Numbered from the stretch's first letter, positions 54,793 to 63,551 are shown. The stretch is DNA of 64,000 bases from Arcobacter arenosus (GCF_005771535.1 NZ_VANU01000002.1:469837-533836); one strand, 5' to 3'. The notes: generated from the sequence alone by a model not told the origin. Numbers and translations are program-made.

Positions 54793-55113
54793 ATGTCAGC
54801 AAAATATATAGATTTAACAGAAGAAAATTTTGAAGAAACTACAAAATCAGGTGTAGCAATGGTAGATTTTTGGGCTCCATGGTGTGGACCTTGTAGAATG
54901 CTAGCTCCAATTATTGATCAATTGGCTGAAGAGTTTGAAGGTAAAGCTAAAATTTGTAAAGTAAATTCAGATGAACAACAAGACTTAACAGTTAAATATG
55001 GTGTAAGATCAGTTCCTACAATATTATTTATGAAAAATGGTGAAGTTGTAGACCAATTGATTGGTGCACAATCTAAACAAGCTTTCTCAGATAAAATCAA
55101 CTCATTAATATAA
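54793..55113 (+). CDS. Thioredoxin (second tandem copy)
   Basis: A 106-residue thioredoxin with the same WCGPC active site and cis-Pro (RSVPTIL). It differs from the first copy at about 22 of 103 aligned positions, mostly conservative, with several changes around the substrate groove (EELAE to DQLAE, GAASK to GAQSK). It has its own promoter and terminator, indicating a maintained duplication with possible division of labour. Confidence 0.95.
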   Translation: MSAKYIDLTEENFEETTKSGVAMVDFWAPWCGPCRMLAPIIDQLAEEFEGKAKICKVNSDEQQDLTVKYGVRSVPTILFMKNGEVVDQLIGAQSKQAFSDKINSLI

Positions 55114-55143
55114 AATATATTGAATATATCTAAAAAATTATTG

Positions 55144-55172
55144 AAAGGATAGCACTAGCTATCCTTTTTTTT
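55144..55172 (+). terminator. Rho-independent terminator after the second thioredoxin
   Basis: Perfect 10-bp stem AAAGGATAGC / GCTATCCTTT, ACTA loop, followed by five more T. Confidence 0.9.
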
Positions 55173-55227
55173 AACTTAAAATTTACAATTAAACTACAAA
55201 ATTACACTAAATATTAAAAAAGCCACA

Positions 55228-55242
55228 CTAATGTCACATTAG
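55228..55242. promoter_or_regulatory. Palindrome CTAATG-TCA-CATTAG upstream of the symporter
   Basis: Perfect 6-base arms with a 3-base spacer, 50 bases ahead of the symporter ATG. It is a candidate operator for a dimeric regulator such as the response regulator encoded downstream; the direct-repeat boxes before the ABC operon are different, so a different regulator is equally possible. Confidence 0.4.
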
Positions 55243-55291
55243 AGTTTTAAAATTTCAGTATAAAAAAAGAACATTAATGAAAGGATATGTT

Positions 55292-56695
55292 ATGAGCAAT
55301 ACAGTAAAAATGGCTATACCAATTTTAGTAGCCGTAATTGTTGCGCTTCTACCTACACCAGAAGGTTTAGCTGTTAACGCACACTATTTCTTCGCAGTGT
55401 TTTTAGGAGTAATTGTAGGTTTAATTTTGGAGCCAATTCCACCAGCACTAATTGGTTTAACAGGAGTTGCATTTTGTGCAGCATTTGGTTTAGTTGGTAA
55501 TTCAAAAGAATCAATTAAATGGGCTTTAAGTGGATTTTCAAATGGAGTTATTTGGTTAATTTTTGCAGCATTTATGTTTGCTCTTGGTTATAAAAAATCA
55601 GGACTTGGAAAAAGAATTTCACTTATGCTTGTTAAAAAATTAGGTAAAACATCATTAGGTTTAGGATATGCAGTAGCATTTGCAGATGGTATTTTAGCAC
55701 CATTTATGCCTTCAAATACAGCAAGAAGTGCAGGGACAATTTTCCCAATTGCTATTAATATTCCGCAAATGTTTAATTCATTACCAGATAATGAGCCTAG
55801 AAAAATTGGTTCATATATTTCTTGGGTAGCTATTGCAGCAACAACTGTTACAAGTTCTATGTTCTTGACAGCTCTTGCTCCAAACTTACTTGCAGTATCT
55901 TTAGTGCAAAAAAATGTAAATGTTGCAATTGAGTGGGGAACATGGTTTAGTACACTAGCTGTAATTATGGTTCCATTGTTCTTATTAGTTCCATTGTTAG
56001 CATATATTGTTTATCCACCAGAACAAAAAACTTCACCTGAAGCGCCAGCATGGGCAGCATCAGAGTTACAAAAAATGGGTGGAATTACTAAAAAAGAGAT
56101 TTTAATGCTTTGCTTTGGTATCTTAGCATTAGTTATGTGGATTTTTGGTAAACAAATTGGTGTAAACAGTACAACAGCGGCTATTGCAGTATTATGTTTA
56201 CTTGTTCTTTCAAATGTAATTACATGGGAAGATGTTATCACTAATAAAGGTGCCTTTGATGTTTTCATTTGGTTTGCAACTTTAGTTGCTATGGCAGCTG
56301 GTTTAAAACAAGTTGGATTCTTAAAATGGGCAGCAGGGTTAATCTCTGGAGGATTAGTTGGAATGGATCCAGTTACAATTGCAATTTTACTTGTAATTCT
56401 ATTCTTCTTATTCCATTACTTTTTTGCAAGTGTTACAGCTCATACAGTGGCATTATTACCACTATTTTTAGGGGTTGCTGTAAATCTTTTACCTCAAGAG
56501 ATGATTCAACCATTATCAATTCTTTTAGTTGGTTCATTAGGATTAATGGGAATTATCACTCCGTATGGTACAGGACCTTCTCCAATTTGGTATGGTGCAG
56601 GGTATATATCACAAGCAAAATGGTGGTTCTTAGGAGCAATCTTTGGTGGTATCTATTTACTTGCTTTAGTAGGATTAGGATTTGTTATCCTTTAA
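55292..56695 (+). CDS. DASS/SLC13-family anion symporter (dicarboxylate type)
   Basis: A 467-residue inner-membrane carrier of the divalent-anion:sodium symporter family with ~12 helices. Typical marks are ILAPFMPSNTARSAGTIFPIA (first SNT motif) and the second motif region GIITPYGTGPSPIWYGAGYI. The latter and overall pattern resemble 2-oxoglutarate/malate, citrate/succinate and tartrate carriers (CitT/DiT1 group). The ATG at 55292 is preferred to the one at 55277, as AAAGGA lies 6 bases before it. A two-component system follows, and a fumarase gene is nearby, both in line with C4-dicarboxylate transport. Confidence 0.88.
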   Translation: MSNTVKMAIPILVAVIVALLPTPEGLAVNAHYFFAVFLGVIVGLILEPIPPALIGLTGVAFCAAFGLVGNSKESIKWALSGFSNGVIWLIFAAFMFALGYKKSGLGKRISLMLVKKLGKTSLGLGYAVAFADGILAPFMPSNTARSAGTIFPIAINIPQMFNSLPDNEPRKIGSYISWVAIAATTVTSSMFLTALAPNLLAVSLVQKNVNVAIEWGTWFSTLAVIMVPLFLLVPLLAYIVYPPEQKTSPEAPAWAASELQKMGGITKKEILMLCFGILALVMWIFGKQIGVNSTTAAIAVLCLLVLSNVITWEDVITNKGAFDVFIWFATLVAMAAGLKQVGFLKWAAGLISGGLVGMDPVTIAILLVILFFLFHYFFASVTAHTVALLPLFLGVAVNLLPQEMIQPLSILLVGSLGLMGIITPYGTGPSPIWYGAGYISQAKWWFLGAIFGGIYLLALVGLGFVIL

Positions 56696-56713
56696 TCTGA
56701 AGAAATAACTACG

Positions 56714-56748
56714 AAAAAAGGTGTCAAGAAATTGGCACCTTTTTTTTA
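56714..56748 (+). terminator. Rho-independent terminator after the symporter gene
   Basis: Stem AAAAAAGGTGTCAA / TTGGCACCTTTTTT with one G-T pair and a GAAA loop, ending in T8. Strong. Confidence 0.9.
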
Positions 56749-56760
56749 TTAAATTTCTAC

Positions 56761-56766
56761 TATAAT
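56761..56766 (+). promoter_or_regulatory. -10 box of the histidine-kinase gene, nearly leaderless
   Basis: TATAAT ends 9 bases before the ATG at 56776; predicted leader is only about 3 bases and no Shine-Dalgarno is present. Confidence 0.5.
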
Positions 56767-56775
56767 ATTTTCAAT

Positions 56776-58977
56776 ATGAAGAAATTAATTTTTTTACTAA
56801 TCTTTCCAATTTTTCTATTTGCTAATAGTAAGATTCTTATTATAAACTCCTATCACAAAGGTTATGAATTTAGTGATAGTATTGTAAAAGGGATTGAAGA
56901 AGTAGTTTATCCTTATACAAATATAGATATTAATACTTTATATATGGACTCAAAAAGGGTTACTTCAAAAGAGTATTTTTCAAATCTTGAAAAACTATAT
57001 AGCGTTCAATTAAAAAATAGAGAATATGATTTAATTGTAGCAATTGATAGATTTGCATACGATTTTGTTTTAGATGTTCATGAAAAATTTTTTAAAGATA
57101 AGCCAGTTTTAGCTGTTGGTATCGAAAACTTTTATGAAGAAAAAGCAATAAAATATGGTGTTAAAGATAAGGTTTCAGCTTTATTAGAAAGAAGAGATTT
57201 AAAATCTAATGTAAAAGTTATAAAAAGATTAATACCAAACCTTCAAAAACTTTATATTATAAATGATAAAAGTGAAAATGCCTTACATACTGAACCTTTA
57301 ATACAAGAACTTTTTGAAGACTTTGATGGTGATTATGAATTAATTTATTTAAAAGAGGATGATTTAGAAAGTTTAAAAGAAAAATTCCAAGTTGAAGATG
57401 AAAATAGTGCAGCCTTATTTATACGATTTTATAAAAATAAAGATGGGAAATTAAATAATAATAGAGAAATAGAAAACTTTATTGATAATTCAAAAATCCC
57501 TATTTTTATAACAGATTCTATATTTATAAAAAAAGGTGCAGTTGGTGGTAGGATTGTAGATTTATATAGATTTGGTAAAGCTTCTGGGGAAATGGCACTT
57601 GATATTTTATATGGCAAGGAGCATAAGGTTATTATATTCAAAGATTTAAATTATGTATTTGATTCAAAAAAACTAGAACAATTTATTCTTCCCGTAAGTG
57701 TTTTAGATGTAGATTATGAAATTGTAAATAAAAGGGAGACTTTTTATGATAAAAATAGAGGTTTCATTGAGGTTGTATTTAAACTTATCCCCTTATTATT
57801 GTTCCTTATTTTAGGACTTATTCATAATATATATAAGAGAAAACAAACAGAAAAAGAGTTAAGACAAAGAATTGATTTTGATGCAGTTTTATTAAATGCA
57901 ATTGATAGTCCCATCTTTTGGCAGGATGAAAAGGGTTTTATTGTAGATTCAAATTCACAGTTTTGTTCTTTATTAAAACTCAAATGTGATCAAATATATG
58001 GATGTGATGAAATATATGGAAAAAAACTTGAAGACTTTTCTTCTAATCCAAATGTTTTACTTATAATAGATGTTTTAGAAAAATATAAACAAAATAAAAA
58101 AGAAAACTATGAATTTAAGTTTTATGATTTAAGTGGAGAAAAGAAATTTTATCTTTTAAAGCAGGAAAAATTTGAAGATAAAAAGTCTAAAACAGAAGGT
58201 ACTGTTACAATTTTTACTGATGTAACTAAAGAGAGAGAAGTTGCAATGGAAAAACAAAGAAATAGACAATTTGTAATTCAACAAAGTAAATTAGCAGAAA
58301 TTGGTGAAGTATTTTCATCTATTGCCCACCAATGGAAATCTCCTCTTATAGAGATTACGGCAATTGCACAAGAACTTTTTTATACAAGAAAATGTGATGG
58401 TTGTAATAAAAATGAAAAAGAGGATGAAAGTTTTGTAAAAGATATTATGAATCAAGTTACATATATGACAAATACTATTAATGATTTCCAAAAATTTATC
58501 ATGCCTTCTAATAAAAAGAAAGAATTTAACATTTATGATGCTGTAAAATCTGTTTTAGAAATCATAAATCATAATATAAAATACAATAATATTAAAATCA
58601 ATATCGATGTAAAAGATGATACAAAGTTAAATGTTTTTGGATATAAAAATGAGATTATGCAATCTTTTTTAAATATAGTTAATAATGCAAAAGACGCTCT
58701 TTTGGAAAAAAATGATTATAAAAACAGAAATATTGAAATAAAACTTTTTAATGAAAATAAATATTTAGTAATCACAATAAAAGATAATGCAGGTGGTATT
58801 GATGAAAAATCAATAAATGATATTTTCAATCCATACTTTACTACAAAAGAGAATGGCCATGGAATTGGACTATATATGAGTAAGGTTATCATTGAAGATA
58901 AAATGGGTGGAAGCATTTCTGTAAAAAATGTTGAAAATGGGGCAATGTTTACAATAAGATTGGATCAAAGTATATGA
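56776..58977 (+). CDS. Sensor histidine kinase with periplasmic ABC-substrate-binding-like domain
   Basis: A 733-residue membrane kinase. A signal-like helix (1-16) precedes a ~300-residue periplasmic domain (ILIINSYHKGYEFSDSIVKGI, IPIFITDSIFI, YGKEHKV) of the ABC_sub_bind type. After a membrane helix (~330-352) come a PAS domain (~370-490), the phosphoacceptor His518 in IAHQWKSPL, and an HATPase_c domain (~620-730; NIVNNAKDAL, DNAGGIDEK, GHGIGLYMSK). It should sense a periplasmic ligand and phosphorylate the regulator overlapping its end. The neighbour symporter suggests an organic acid, which is inference. Confidence 0.92.
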   Translation: MKKLIFLLIFPIFLFANSKILIINSYHKGYEFSDSIVKGIEEVVYPYTNIDINTLYMDSKRVTSKEYFSNLEKLYSVQLKNREYDLIVAIDRFAYDFVLDVHEKFFKDKPVLAVGIENFYEEKAIKYGVKDKVSALLERRDLKSNVKVIKRLIPNLQKLYIINDKSENALHTEPLIQELFEDFDGDYELIYLKEDDLESLKEKFQVEDENSAALFIRFYKNKDGKLNNNREIENFIDNSKIPIFITDSIFIKKGAVGGRIVDLYRFGKASGEMALDILYGKEHKVIIFKDLNYVFDSKKLEQFILPVSVLDVDYEIVNKRETFYDKNRGFIEVVFKLIPLLLFLILGLIHNIYKRKQTEKELRQRIDFDAVLLNAIDSPIFWQDEKGFIVDSNSQFCSLLKLKCDQIYGCDEIYGKKLEDFSSNPNVLLIIDVLEKYKQNKKENYEFKFYDLSGEKKFYLLKQEKFEDKKSKTEGTVTIFTDVTKEREVAMEKQRNRQFVIQQSKLAEIGEVFSSIAHQWKSPLIEITAIAQELFYTRKCDGCNKNEKEDESFVKDIMNQVTYMTNTINDFQKFIMPSNKKKEFNIYDAVKSVLEIINHNIKYNNIKINIDVKDDTKLNVFGYKNEIMQSFLNIVNNAKDALLEKNDYKNRNIEIKLFNENKYLVITIKDNAGGIDEKSINDIFNPYFTTKENGHGIGLYMSKVIIEDKMGGSISVKNVENGAMFTIRLDQSI

Positions 58978-59630
58978 AAATATTAGTTTTAGAAGATAAT
59001 AAGAGTTTGTCAAGTGTTATGGATAAAGCACTTACAGCTGAGGGGTATAAAGTTGATTGTTTTTATGATGGTGATGATGCAGCAGATGCAGTAGAAAATG
59101 GCTATGGTTGTTTTATTTTAGATATAAATGTACCAAATTTGGATGGTATCTCAATTTTAGAATATATTAGAATGAATCATCCTGATACACCAGTTATTAT
59201 AATTAGTGCAAATCATGATTTAGAGAAAATTGAAAAATCATACTCTTTTGGATGTGATGATTATTTAAAAAAACCATTTTATATTTTAGAACTTGTTCAA
59301 AAGGTTAAAAAACTTTGTGTTTTACAAGAGCAGTTTTTAAAATTTGACGAAGAATTTAAATTTGATTTTAAAAATAGAGTTTTATATAAAAATGGCGTTG
59401 AGTTAGAACTTACTAAAAAAGAGATACTTTTTATAGAACTTTTTTCAAATGATTTACACCGTTTGGCAACATATGAAGTTATTGAAGAATATGTTTGGGA
59501 AGGTGAAGAAACCAATTTAATAAATATTCGAGCAATGATTAAAAGATTAAGGAAAAAACTTCCTGAAGATGCAATCACTATTGTAAAAGGTTTAGGGTAT
59601 TCTTTAAATAAAAATGTTTCATATATATAA
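58974..59630 (+). CDS. OmpR-family response regulator
   Basis: A 218-residue regulator overlapping the kinase stop by four bases (ATGA). The receiver has D50 in CFILDINVPNLDG as phosphoacceptor, Ser in IIISANHD and Lys in YLKKPF; residues ~125-216 form a winged helix (ELTKKEILFIELF, INIRAMIKRLRKKL, IVKGLGYSL). It follows its kinase in one transcript and precedes the ABC exporter operon, whose leader has 11-base direct repeats that could be its binding sites. Confidence 0.95.
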   Translation: MKILVLEDNKSLSSVMDKALTAEGYKVDCFYDGDDAADAVENGYGCFILDINVPNLDGISILEYIRMNHPDTPVIIISANHDLEKIEKSYSFGCDDYLKKPFYILELVQKVKKLCVLQEQFLKFDEEFKFDFKNRVLYKNGVELELTKKEILFIELFSNDLHRLATYEVIEEYVWEGEETNLINIRAMIKRLRKKLPEDAITIVKGLGYSLNKNVSYI

Positions 59631-59684
59631 AGTATATACACTAACGAAAATTCAATTGAAATAAAAAGCTTAAATTCTTTTTCT

Positions 59685-59716
59685 ATTATTAGTTGTATTA
59701 ATAATATATTAATAAT
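59685..59716 (+). promoter_or_regulatory. Direct repeats of ATTAATAAT, candidate response-regulator site
   Basis: ATTAATAAT occurs at 59697-59705 and 59708-59716 (period 11, about one helical turn) with an imperfect third copy ATTATTAGT at 59685-59693. Tandem half-sites spaced by ~11 bases are the usual target form for OmpR-type regulators, and such a gene lies just upstream. The region is AT-rich, so chance is possible. Confidence 0.45.
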
Positions 59717-59718
59717 CT

Positions 59719-59743
59719 AAATATATAATTCTTTTATATATTT
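59719..59743 (+). promoter_or_regulatory. Hairpin abutting the ribosome binding site of the ABC operon
   Basis: Perfect 10-bp stem AAATATATAA / TTATATATTT with a TTCTT loop. It ends exactly where GGAGG (59744-59748) starts, 6 bases before the ATG at 59755, and could modulate translation or protect the 5' end. Confidence 0.45.
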
Positions 59744-59754
59744 GGAGGTTCTTT

Positions 59755-60453
59755 ATGATTAAAGCAAATAATCTTAAAAAGGTCTATAGAGTCGGTGAAT
59801 TAGACCTTACTGTAATTGATAACTTATCAATTTCTATAAATGAAGGTGAGTTTATCTCATTTATTGGTCCAAGTGGAAGTGGAAAATCTACAGTTCTAAA
59901 TATGCTTGGTTGTTTAGATACTCCAACTTTTGGAGATATAGAAATAAATTCTCAGGATATTACTAAATTAAATAAAACTCAATTAGCTAATTTTAGAGGT
60001 GAACATATAGGTTTTATATTTCAAAGCTTTAATCTTATCCCTGTACTTACTGTTTATGAAAATATTGAATATCCTTTAATTATGATTCAAAATTTAGCAG
60101 AAGAAGAAAGAAAGCTTAGAGTTGAAAAGCTATTAAAAGAAGTAGGAATGTTTGAGCATAAGGATAAAACGCCAGATAAAATTTCTGGTGGTCAAATGCA
60201 AAGAGTAGCTATTGCAAGGGCTCTTGTAACAAACCCTAAAATTGTTTTTGCAGATGAACCAACAGCAAATTTAGATAGTAAAACTGCTCATATGATTATT
60301 GAATTGATGAAAAAGATTCAAAAAGAACATAATACAACTTTTGTATTTGCAACTCATGATGAAAAGATTGTTGAAAATGTTGATAGATTAATCACTTTAG
60401 TTGATGGAAATATCGTTGAAGATGTTTATACTAAAAGAGGCCAACATGAATAA
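59755..60453 (+). CDS. LolD/MacB-type ABC transporter ATPase
   Basis: A 232-residue ABC ATPase of the LolD/MacB/FtsE group: Walker A GPSGSGKST (~39-47), Q-loop FIFQSFNLIPVLTVYENI, signature SGGQMQR, Walker B IVFADEPTANLD and H-loop FATHD. This class performs mechanotransmission and works on lipoproteins, lipids or peptides at the periplasmic side, not on substrates crossing the inner membrane. GGAGG gives a strong start. It overlaps the permease gene by 8 bases. Confidence 0.94.
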   Translation: MIKANNLKKVYRVGELDLTVIDNLSISINEGEFISFIGPSGSGKSTVLNMLGCLDTPTFGDIEINSQDITKLNKTQLANFRGEHIGFIFQSFNLIPVLTVYENIEYPLIMIQNLAEEERKLRVEKLLKEVGMFEHKDKTPDKISGGQMQRVAIARALVTNPKIVFADEPTANLDSKTAHMIIELMKKIQKEHNTTFVFATHDEKIVENVDRLITLVDGNIVEDVYTKRGQHE

Positions 60454-61678
60454 TATACTAAAAATATCATATAGAAACCTAAAAAGAAACCATAGACGAA
60501 CACTATTAACATCAAGTCTTATTACTCTTGGAGTAATATTTGTACTTGTATATATAGCACTTTCTGGAAGTTTTAAATCTTATATGATTGGACAAATTAC
60601 TGATTCTTCAATGGGACATATTCAAATACATAAAAAAGGATTTGTTGCAAGTGTTGAAAATCTGCCTTTAGATAAAAATTTAAATGAAAAGGCATTAAAT
60701 TTTATAGAAAAGTATTTAAATGAAAGTAAATATATCGAAAGTTATTCTTATAGAATAAAATTTGGTGGAACTTTTTCAAATTTTGAAAGTACTACAAATA
60801 TAAGATTAAATGCTATTGATCCAAAAATGGAGTTTGCAACATTGCCTGCACTAAAAGATAGATTAGTAGGTTTTAAAGGATTACAAAAAGGTGAAATCAT
60901 TGTACCTGATCTTATTGCAAAAGGAATGAAGGTAAAAAATGGCGATCCTATTGTTCTTGTTGCAAATAATAAAAAGGGAAGTGTAAATGGTATCAATTTA
61001 AAAGTATCAGGTATGGTTGAAAGAATCAGTGGCCCTGGAGGTAGAGATGGATATATACATTTAGATGATGCTAAAAAAATATTAAGAATTAATGATGTTG
61101 AGGTAAGTGAAATTTTAGTTAGGCTAAAAGATAACAATAAATTAAAAGAGGCAGTTAAAGAATTAAATCCTATTTTAGAAAAACTAAATCAAAGTGGTAA
61201 ACCAGCTTTTGAAATACATACTTGGCAACAATTAAGCCCATTTTACAATATTATAAAAATGCTTGATATTATGAATATAGCTATTCAAATAATATTAATA
61301 TCAATTGTTTTAATCTCTATTTTAAATGTGATGATTATGAGTGTATATGAAAGAATAAAAGAGATAGGAACAATTTCAGCTATGGGAACACCACCAAAAA
61401 CTATTGTGAAACTTTTTTTAACTGAAGGTTTACTTCTTGGGATTCTTGGAGCAGTTCTTGGTGGGATAATTTCATTTTTGATTGTCCTAGGTCTTGATAT
61501 GGCACAAATTACATATAGTTTTGGTAGAGAAAGTGATTTAATACTCAAGCCAATATTAAATTTTAGTGATATCGTTGTAGTTGGTCTTATTGTTATAGTT
61601 ATTTCATTAATAGCTTCAATTAGTCCAGCAATAAAAGCTTCTAAACTAGACCCAGTTGAAGCACTTAGAACAAATTAG
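60446..61678 (+). CDS. FtsX/MacB-type ABC transporter permease
   Basis: A 410-residue permease with one N-terminal helix (~20-42), a ~230-residue periplasmic domain of MacB_PCD type (GHIQIHKKGFVAS..., IVPDLIAKGMKVKNGD) and three C-terminal helices ending in SISPAIKASKLDPVEALRTN, the signature end of LolC/E/MacB permeases. The ATG at 60446, within the ATPase gene and after AGAGG, gives a normal N-terminus; an earlier start would add 15 unrelated residues. As only one permease is present the transporter is presumably a homodimer, unlike LolCDE. Confidence 0.93.
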   Translation: MNNILKISYRNLKRNHRRTLLTSSLITLGVIFVLVYIALSGSFKSYMIGQITDSSMGHIQIHKKGFVASVENLPLDKNLNEKALNFIEKYLNESKYIESYSYRIKFGGTFSNFESTTNIRLNAIDPKMEFATLPALKDRLVGFKGLQKGEIIVPDLIAKGMKVKNGDPIVLVANNKKGSVNGINLKVSGMVERISGPGGRDGYIHLDDAKKILRINDVEVSEILVRLKDNNKLKEAVKELNPILEKLNQSGKPAFEIHTWQQLSPFYNIIKMLDIMNIAIQIILISIVLISILNVMIMSVYERIKEIGTISAMGTPPKTIVKLFLTEGLLLGILGAVLGGIISFLIVLGLDMAQITYSFGRESDLILKPILNFSDIVVVGLIVIVISLIASISPAIKASKLDPVEALRTN

Positions 61679-61687
61679 GAATAGATT

Positions 61688-62416
61688 ATGAAAAAATTAT
61701 TAATTACATCTTTATTTTTAAGTTCAATATTTTCAATTAATATCCTTGCTCAAAATATACTTGAACAAGTTGATGAAAAAATGGCACCTGGAAGTAGTGA
61801 AAGCTACAAAAAATTAGTAAATATAGAACCAGATGGAACAAAAAAAGAGTTTTTACTTTATCAAGCAAGAAAAGGCAGTAATAAAATGGTATCTGCTTTT
61901 TTAAAACCAGAGTCTGAAAAAGGAAGAACAACTTTAAGAGTTGATGATAATATGTGGCTTTATCTTCCAGATGTTGGAAGAGCAATTAGAATCACTTCAA
62001 TGCAAAGTGTTATAGGTGGTGTTTTTAATAACTCAGATATTATGAGATTAGATTTTGCAACAGAATATGATATAGTCTCTCAAAAAGATAATGATAATGA
62101 AATCTTAGTTGAAACAAAAGCTAAAACAGATACTGTTGCCTATGATAAATTATTAATGAAAATAGATAAAAAAACAATGACTCCAAAAGAGATAGAGTGC
62201 TATGCTTCTACAGGAATGTTGATAAAAACTTTATACTATAAAGATATAAAAGATTTTGGAAATGGAATAGTTAGACCAGCTGTAATGGAAACAAAAAGTC
62301 CACTTTATAAAGGTTATACTTCAATTATGGTTTATGGAAAAATTGAACCAAAAGAGTTTAGTGATGAAGCATTTACTTTAGATAACTTATCAAAAGTTGA
62401 AAATCTAAGAAGATAG
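61688..62416 (+). CDS. LolA-like outer-membrane lipoprotein-sorting protein (TP-0789 type)
   Basis: A 242-residue periplasmic protein: signal peptide to ~residue 21 (SINILAQN), then a half-open beta-barrel typical of the LolA/LolB fold. GRTTLRVDDNMWLYLPDVGRAIRI and FNNSDIMRLDF... are characteristic of the group annotated outer membrane lipoprotein-sorting protein (Treponema TP-0789 type). It lacks a lipobox, so it should be soluble and shuttle a hydrophobic cargo from the ABC permease to the outer membrane. Ten bases after the permease gene and four before the barrel gene. Confidence 0.82.
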   Translation: MKKLLITSLFLSSIFSINILAQNILEQVDEKMAPGSSESYKKLVNIEPDGTKKEFLLYQARKGSNKMVSAFLKPESEKGRTTLRVDDNMWLYLPDVGRAIRITSMQSVIGGVFNNSDIMRLDFATEYDIVSQKDNDNEILVETKAKTDTVAYDKLLMKIDKKTMTPKEIECYASTGMLIKTLYYKDIKDFGNGIVRPAVMETKSPLYKGYTSIMVYGKIEPKEFSDEAFTLDNLSKVENLRR

Positions 62417-62419
62417 ATA

Positions 62420-63538
62420 ATGAAAAGAGTTTTTCTATTTTGGGTTTTAGTTTCAACACTTGTTTTCGCTAATGATTATGAGTTTAGTTTTGATGAACTT
62501 GAAACAATAGAAACTAAATCCTATGAATATAGTGGATATATTGAGGGTGAATATAAATATCAAACTTTAAATAAAAACTCTCCTTTATATCCAAGTAAAA
62601 ATAAAAATTCACAAAATAGCTATTTTACAGAACTTTTTTTTAACTATAAATATTTTCTAGATAAGTACACTTTTAATTTGGATTTATTATCAAACTATGA
62701 GAATATAGACCAAAATGAAGAGTTTCAAACTATTATAAGTCAGGGATTTATTAATTATAAATATAATGAAAATCATCAGATTTATTTAGGTAAAAAAACT
62801 CCAAAATGGGGTAAAGGGTATTATATAAATCCTATTGCTTTTATTGATAGAAAAAAAGACCCAAATGATCCTGAGGGAGCAAGAGAAGGTTTTACTCAAA
62901 TAAATTATCAATATAATAAAGTTTTAGATGGTAGTTTAAAAAATATATCTTTTGATGCAGTTTATTTAAAAGTAACAAAAGATATCAATGATTACTTTTA
63001 TAATGAAAATGATTCAGATATTTTAGCTTTTAAAACATATTTTCTTTATAATGATGTAGATATAGATTTGGTTTATCTATATAACAATGATAATGAAGAT
63101 AAGTTTGGATTTGATTTTTCAACTAATATTCAATCAAATTTTGAAATACATGGGGAGTATGGAATATTTGATGATGGATATTATTCGTATCTGCTTGGAT
63201 TAAAATATTTGACTGAATCTGAATTAACAATTCTTAGTGAATTTTATTATCAAAATGAAATTCAAAGTAATAGTACAGCTTTTTGGGATAAAAAATATTT
63301 TGTAAATTCTTTTACTCAAAAAGAACCATTAGATATTTTATATACTAGTCTTTACTATAAAAATATTTTTAATATAAATGATAAATCTCATCAAAATAAA
63401 GTTGGAATTTTATATTCAGGAATTAAAAATTTAGATATTGATTTTTCAATTTCAAAAAATATAGGGAATGATATAAGTGAGTATGGGAAAAAGCTTGTAG
63501 ACGAAAATTTTTGGCTTAGATTAAAATATAGTTTTTAG
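62420..63538 (+). CDS. Outer-membrane beta-barrel protein
   Basis: A 372-residue protein with a signal peptide (to ~residue 17, TLVFAND) and alternating hydrophobic/polar strands throughout, closing with LRLKYSF, the C-terminal aromatic signature recognised by BAM. Repeating Tyr-rich strands (YEYSGYIEGEYKYQT, INYKYNENHQIYLGKK) fit a ~16-18-stranded barrel. A conserved-looking KTPKWGKGYYINPIAF loop at ~122-138 recalls DUF1302-type barrels that pair with LolA-like partners. It is the last gene of the exporter operon and probably its outer-membrane receiver or channel. Confidence 0.8.
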   Translation: MKRVFLFWVLVSTLVFANDYEFSFDELETIETKSYEYSGYIEGEYKYQTLNKNSPLYPSKNKNSQNSYFTELFFNYKYFLDKYTFNLDLLSNYENIDQNEEFQTIISQGFINYKYNENHQIYLGKKTPKWGKGYYINPIAFIDRKKDPNDPEGAREGFTQINYQYNKVLDGSLKNISFDAVYLKVTKDINDYFYNENDSDILAFKTYFLYNDVDIDLVYLYNNDNEDKFGFDFSTNIQSNFEIHGEYGIFDDGYYSYLLGLKYLTESELTILSEFYYQNEIQSNSTAFWDKKYFVNSFTQKEPLDILYTSLYYKNIFNINDKSHQNKVGILYSGIKNLDIDFSISKNIGNDISEYGKKLVDENFWLRLKYSF

Positions 63539-63551
63539 CTTTTTTAAAAGT

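Noticed and set aside
54341..55113. Tandem repeat as a sign of a mobile element or assembly error
   Set aside because: The copies differ at many positions and have different flanking promoters and terminators, so they are an old gene duplication.
56269..56700. 143-codon open frame inside the symporter gene
   Set aside because: Out-of-frame shadow of a clear DASS-family gene, rich in Cys/Trp/Ser as expected from a shifted frame.
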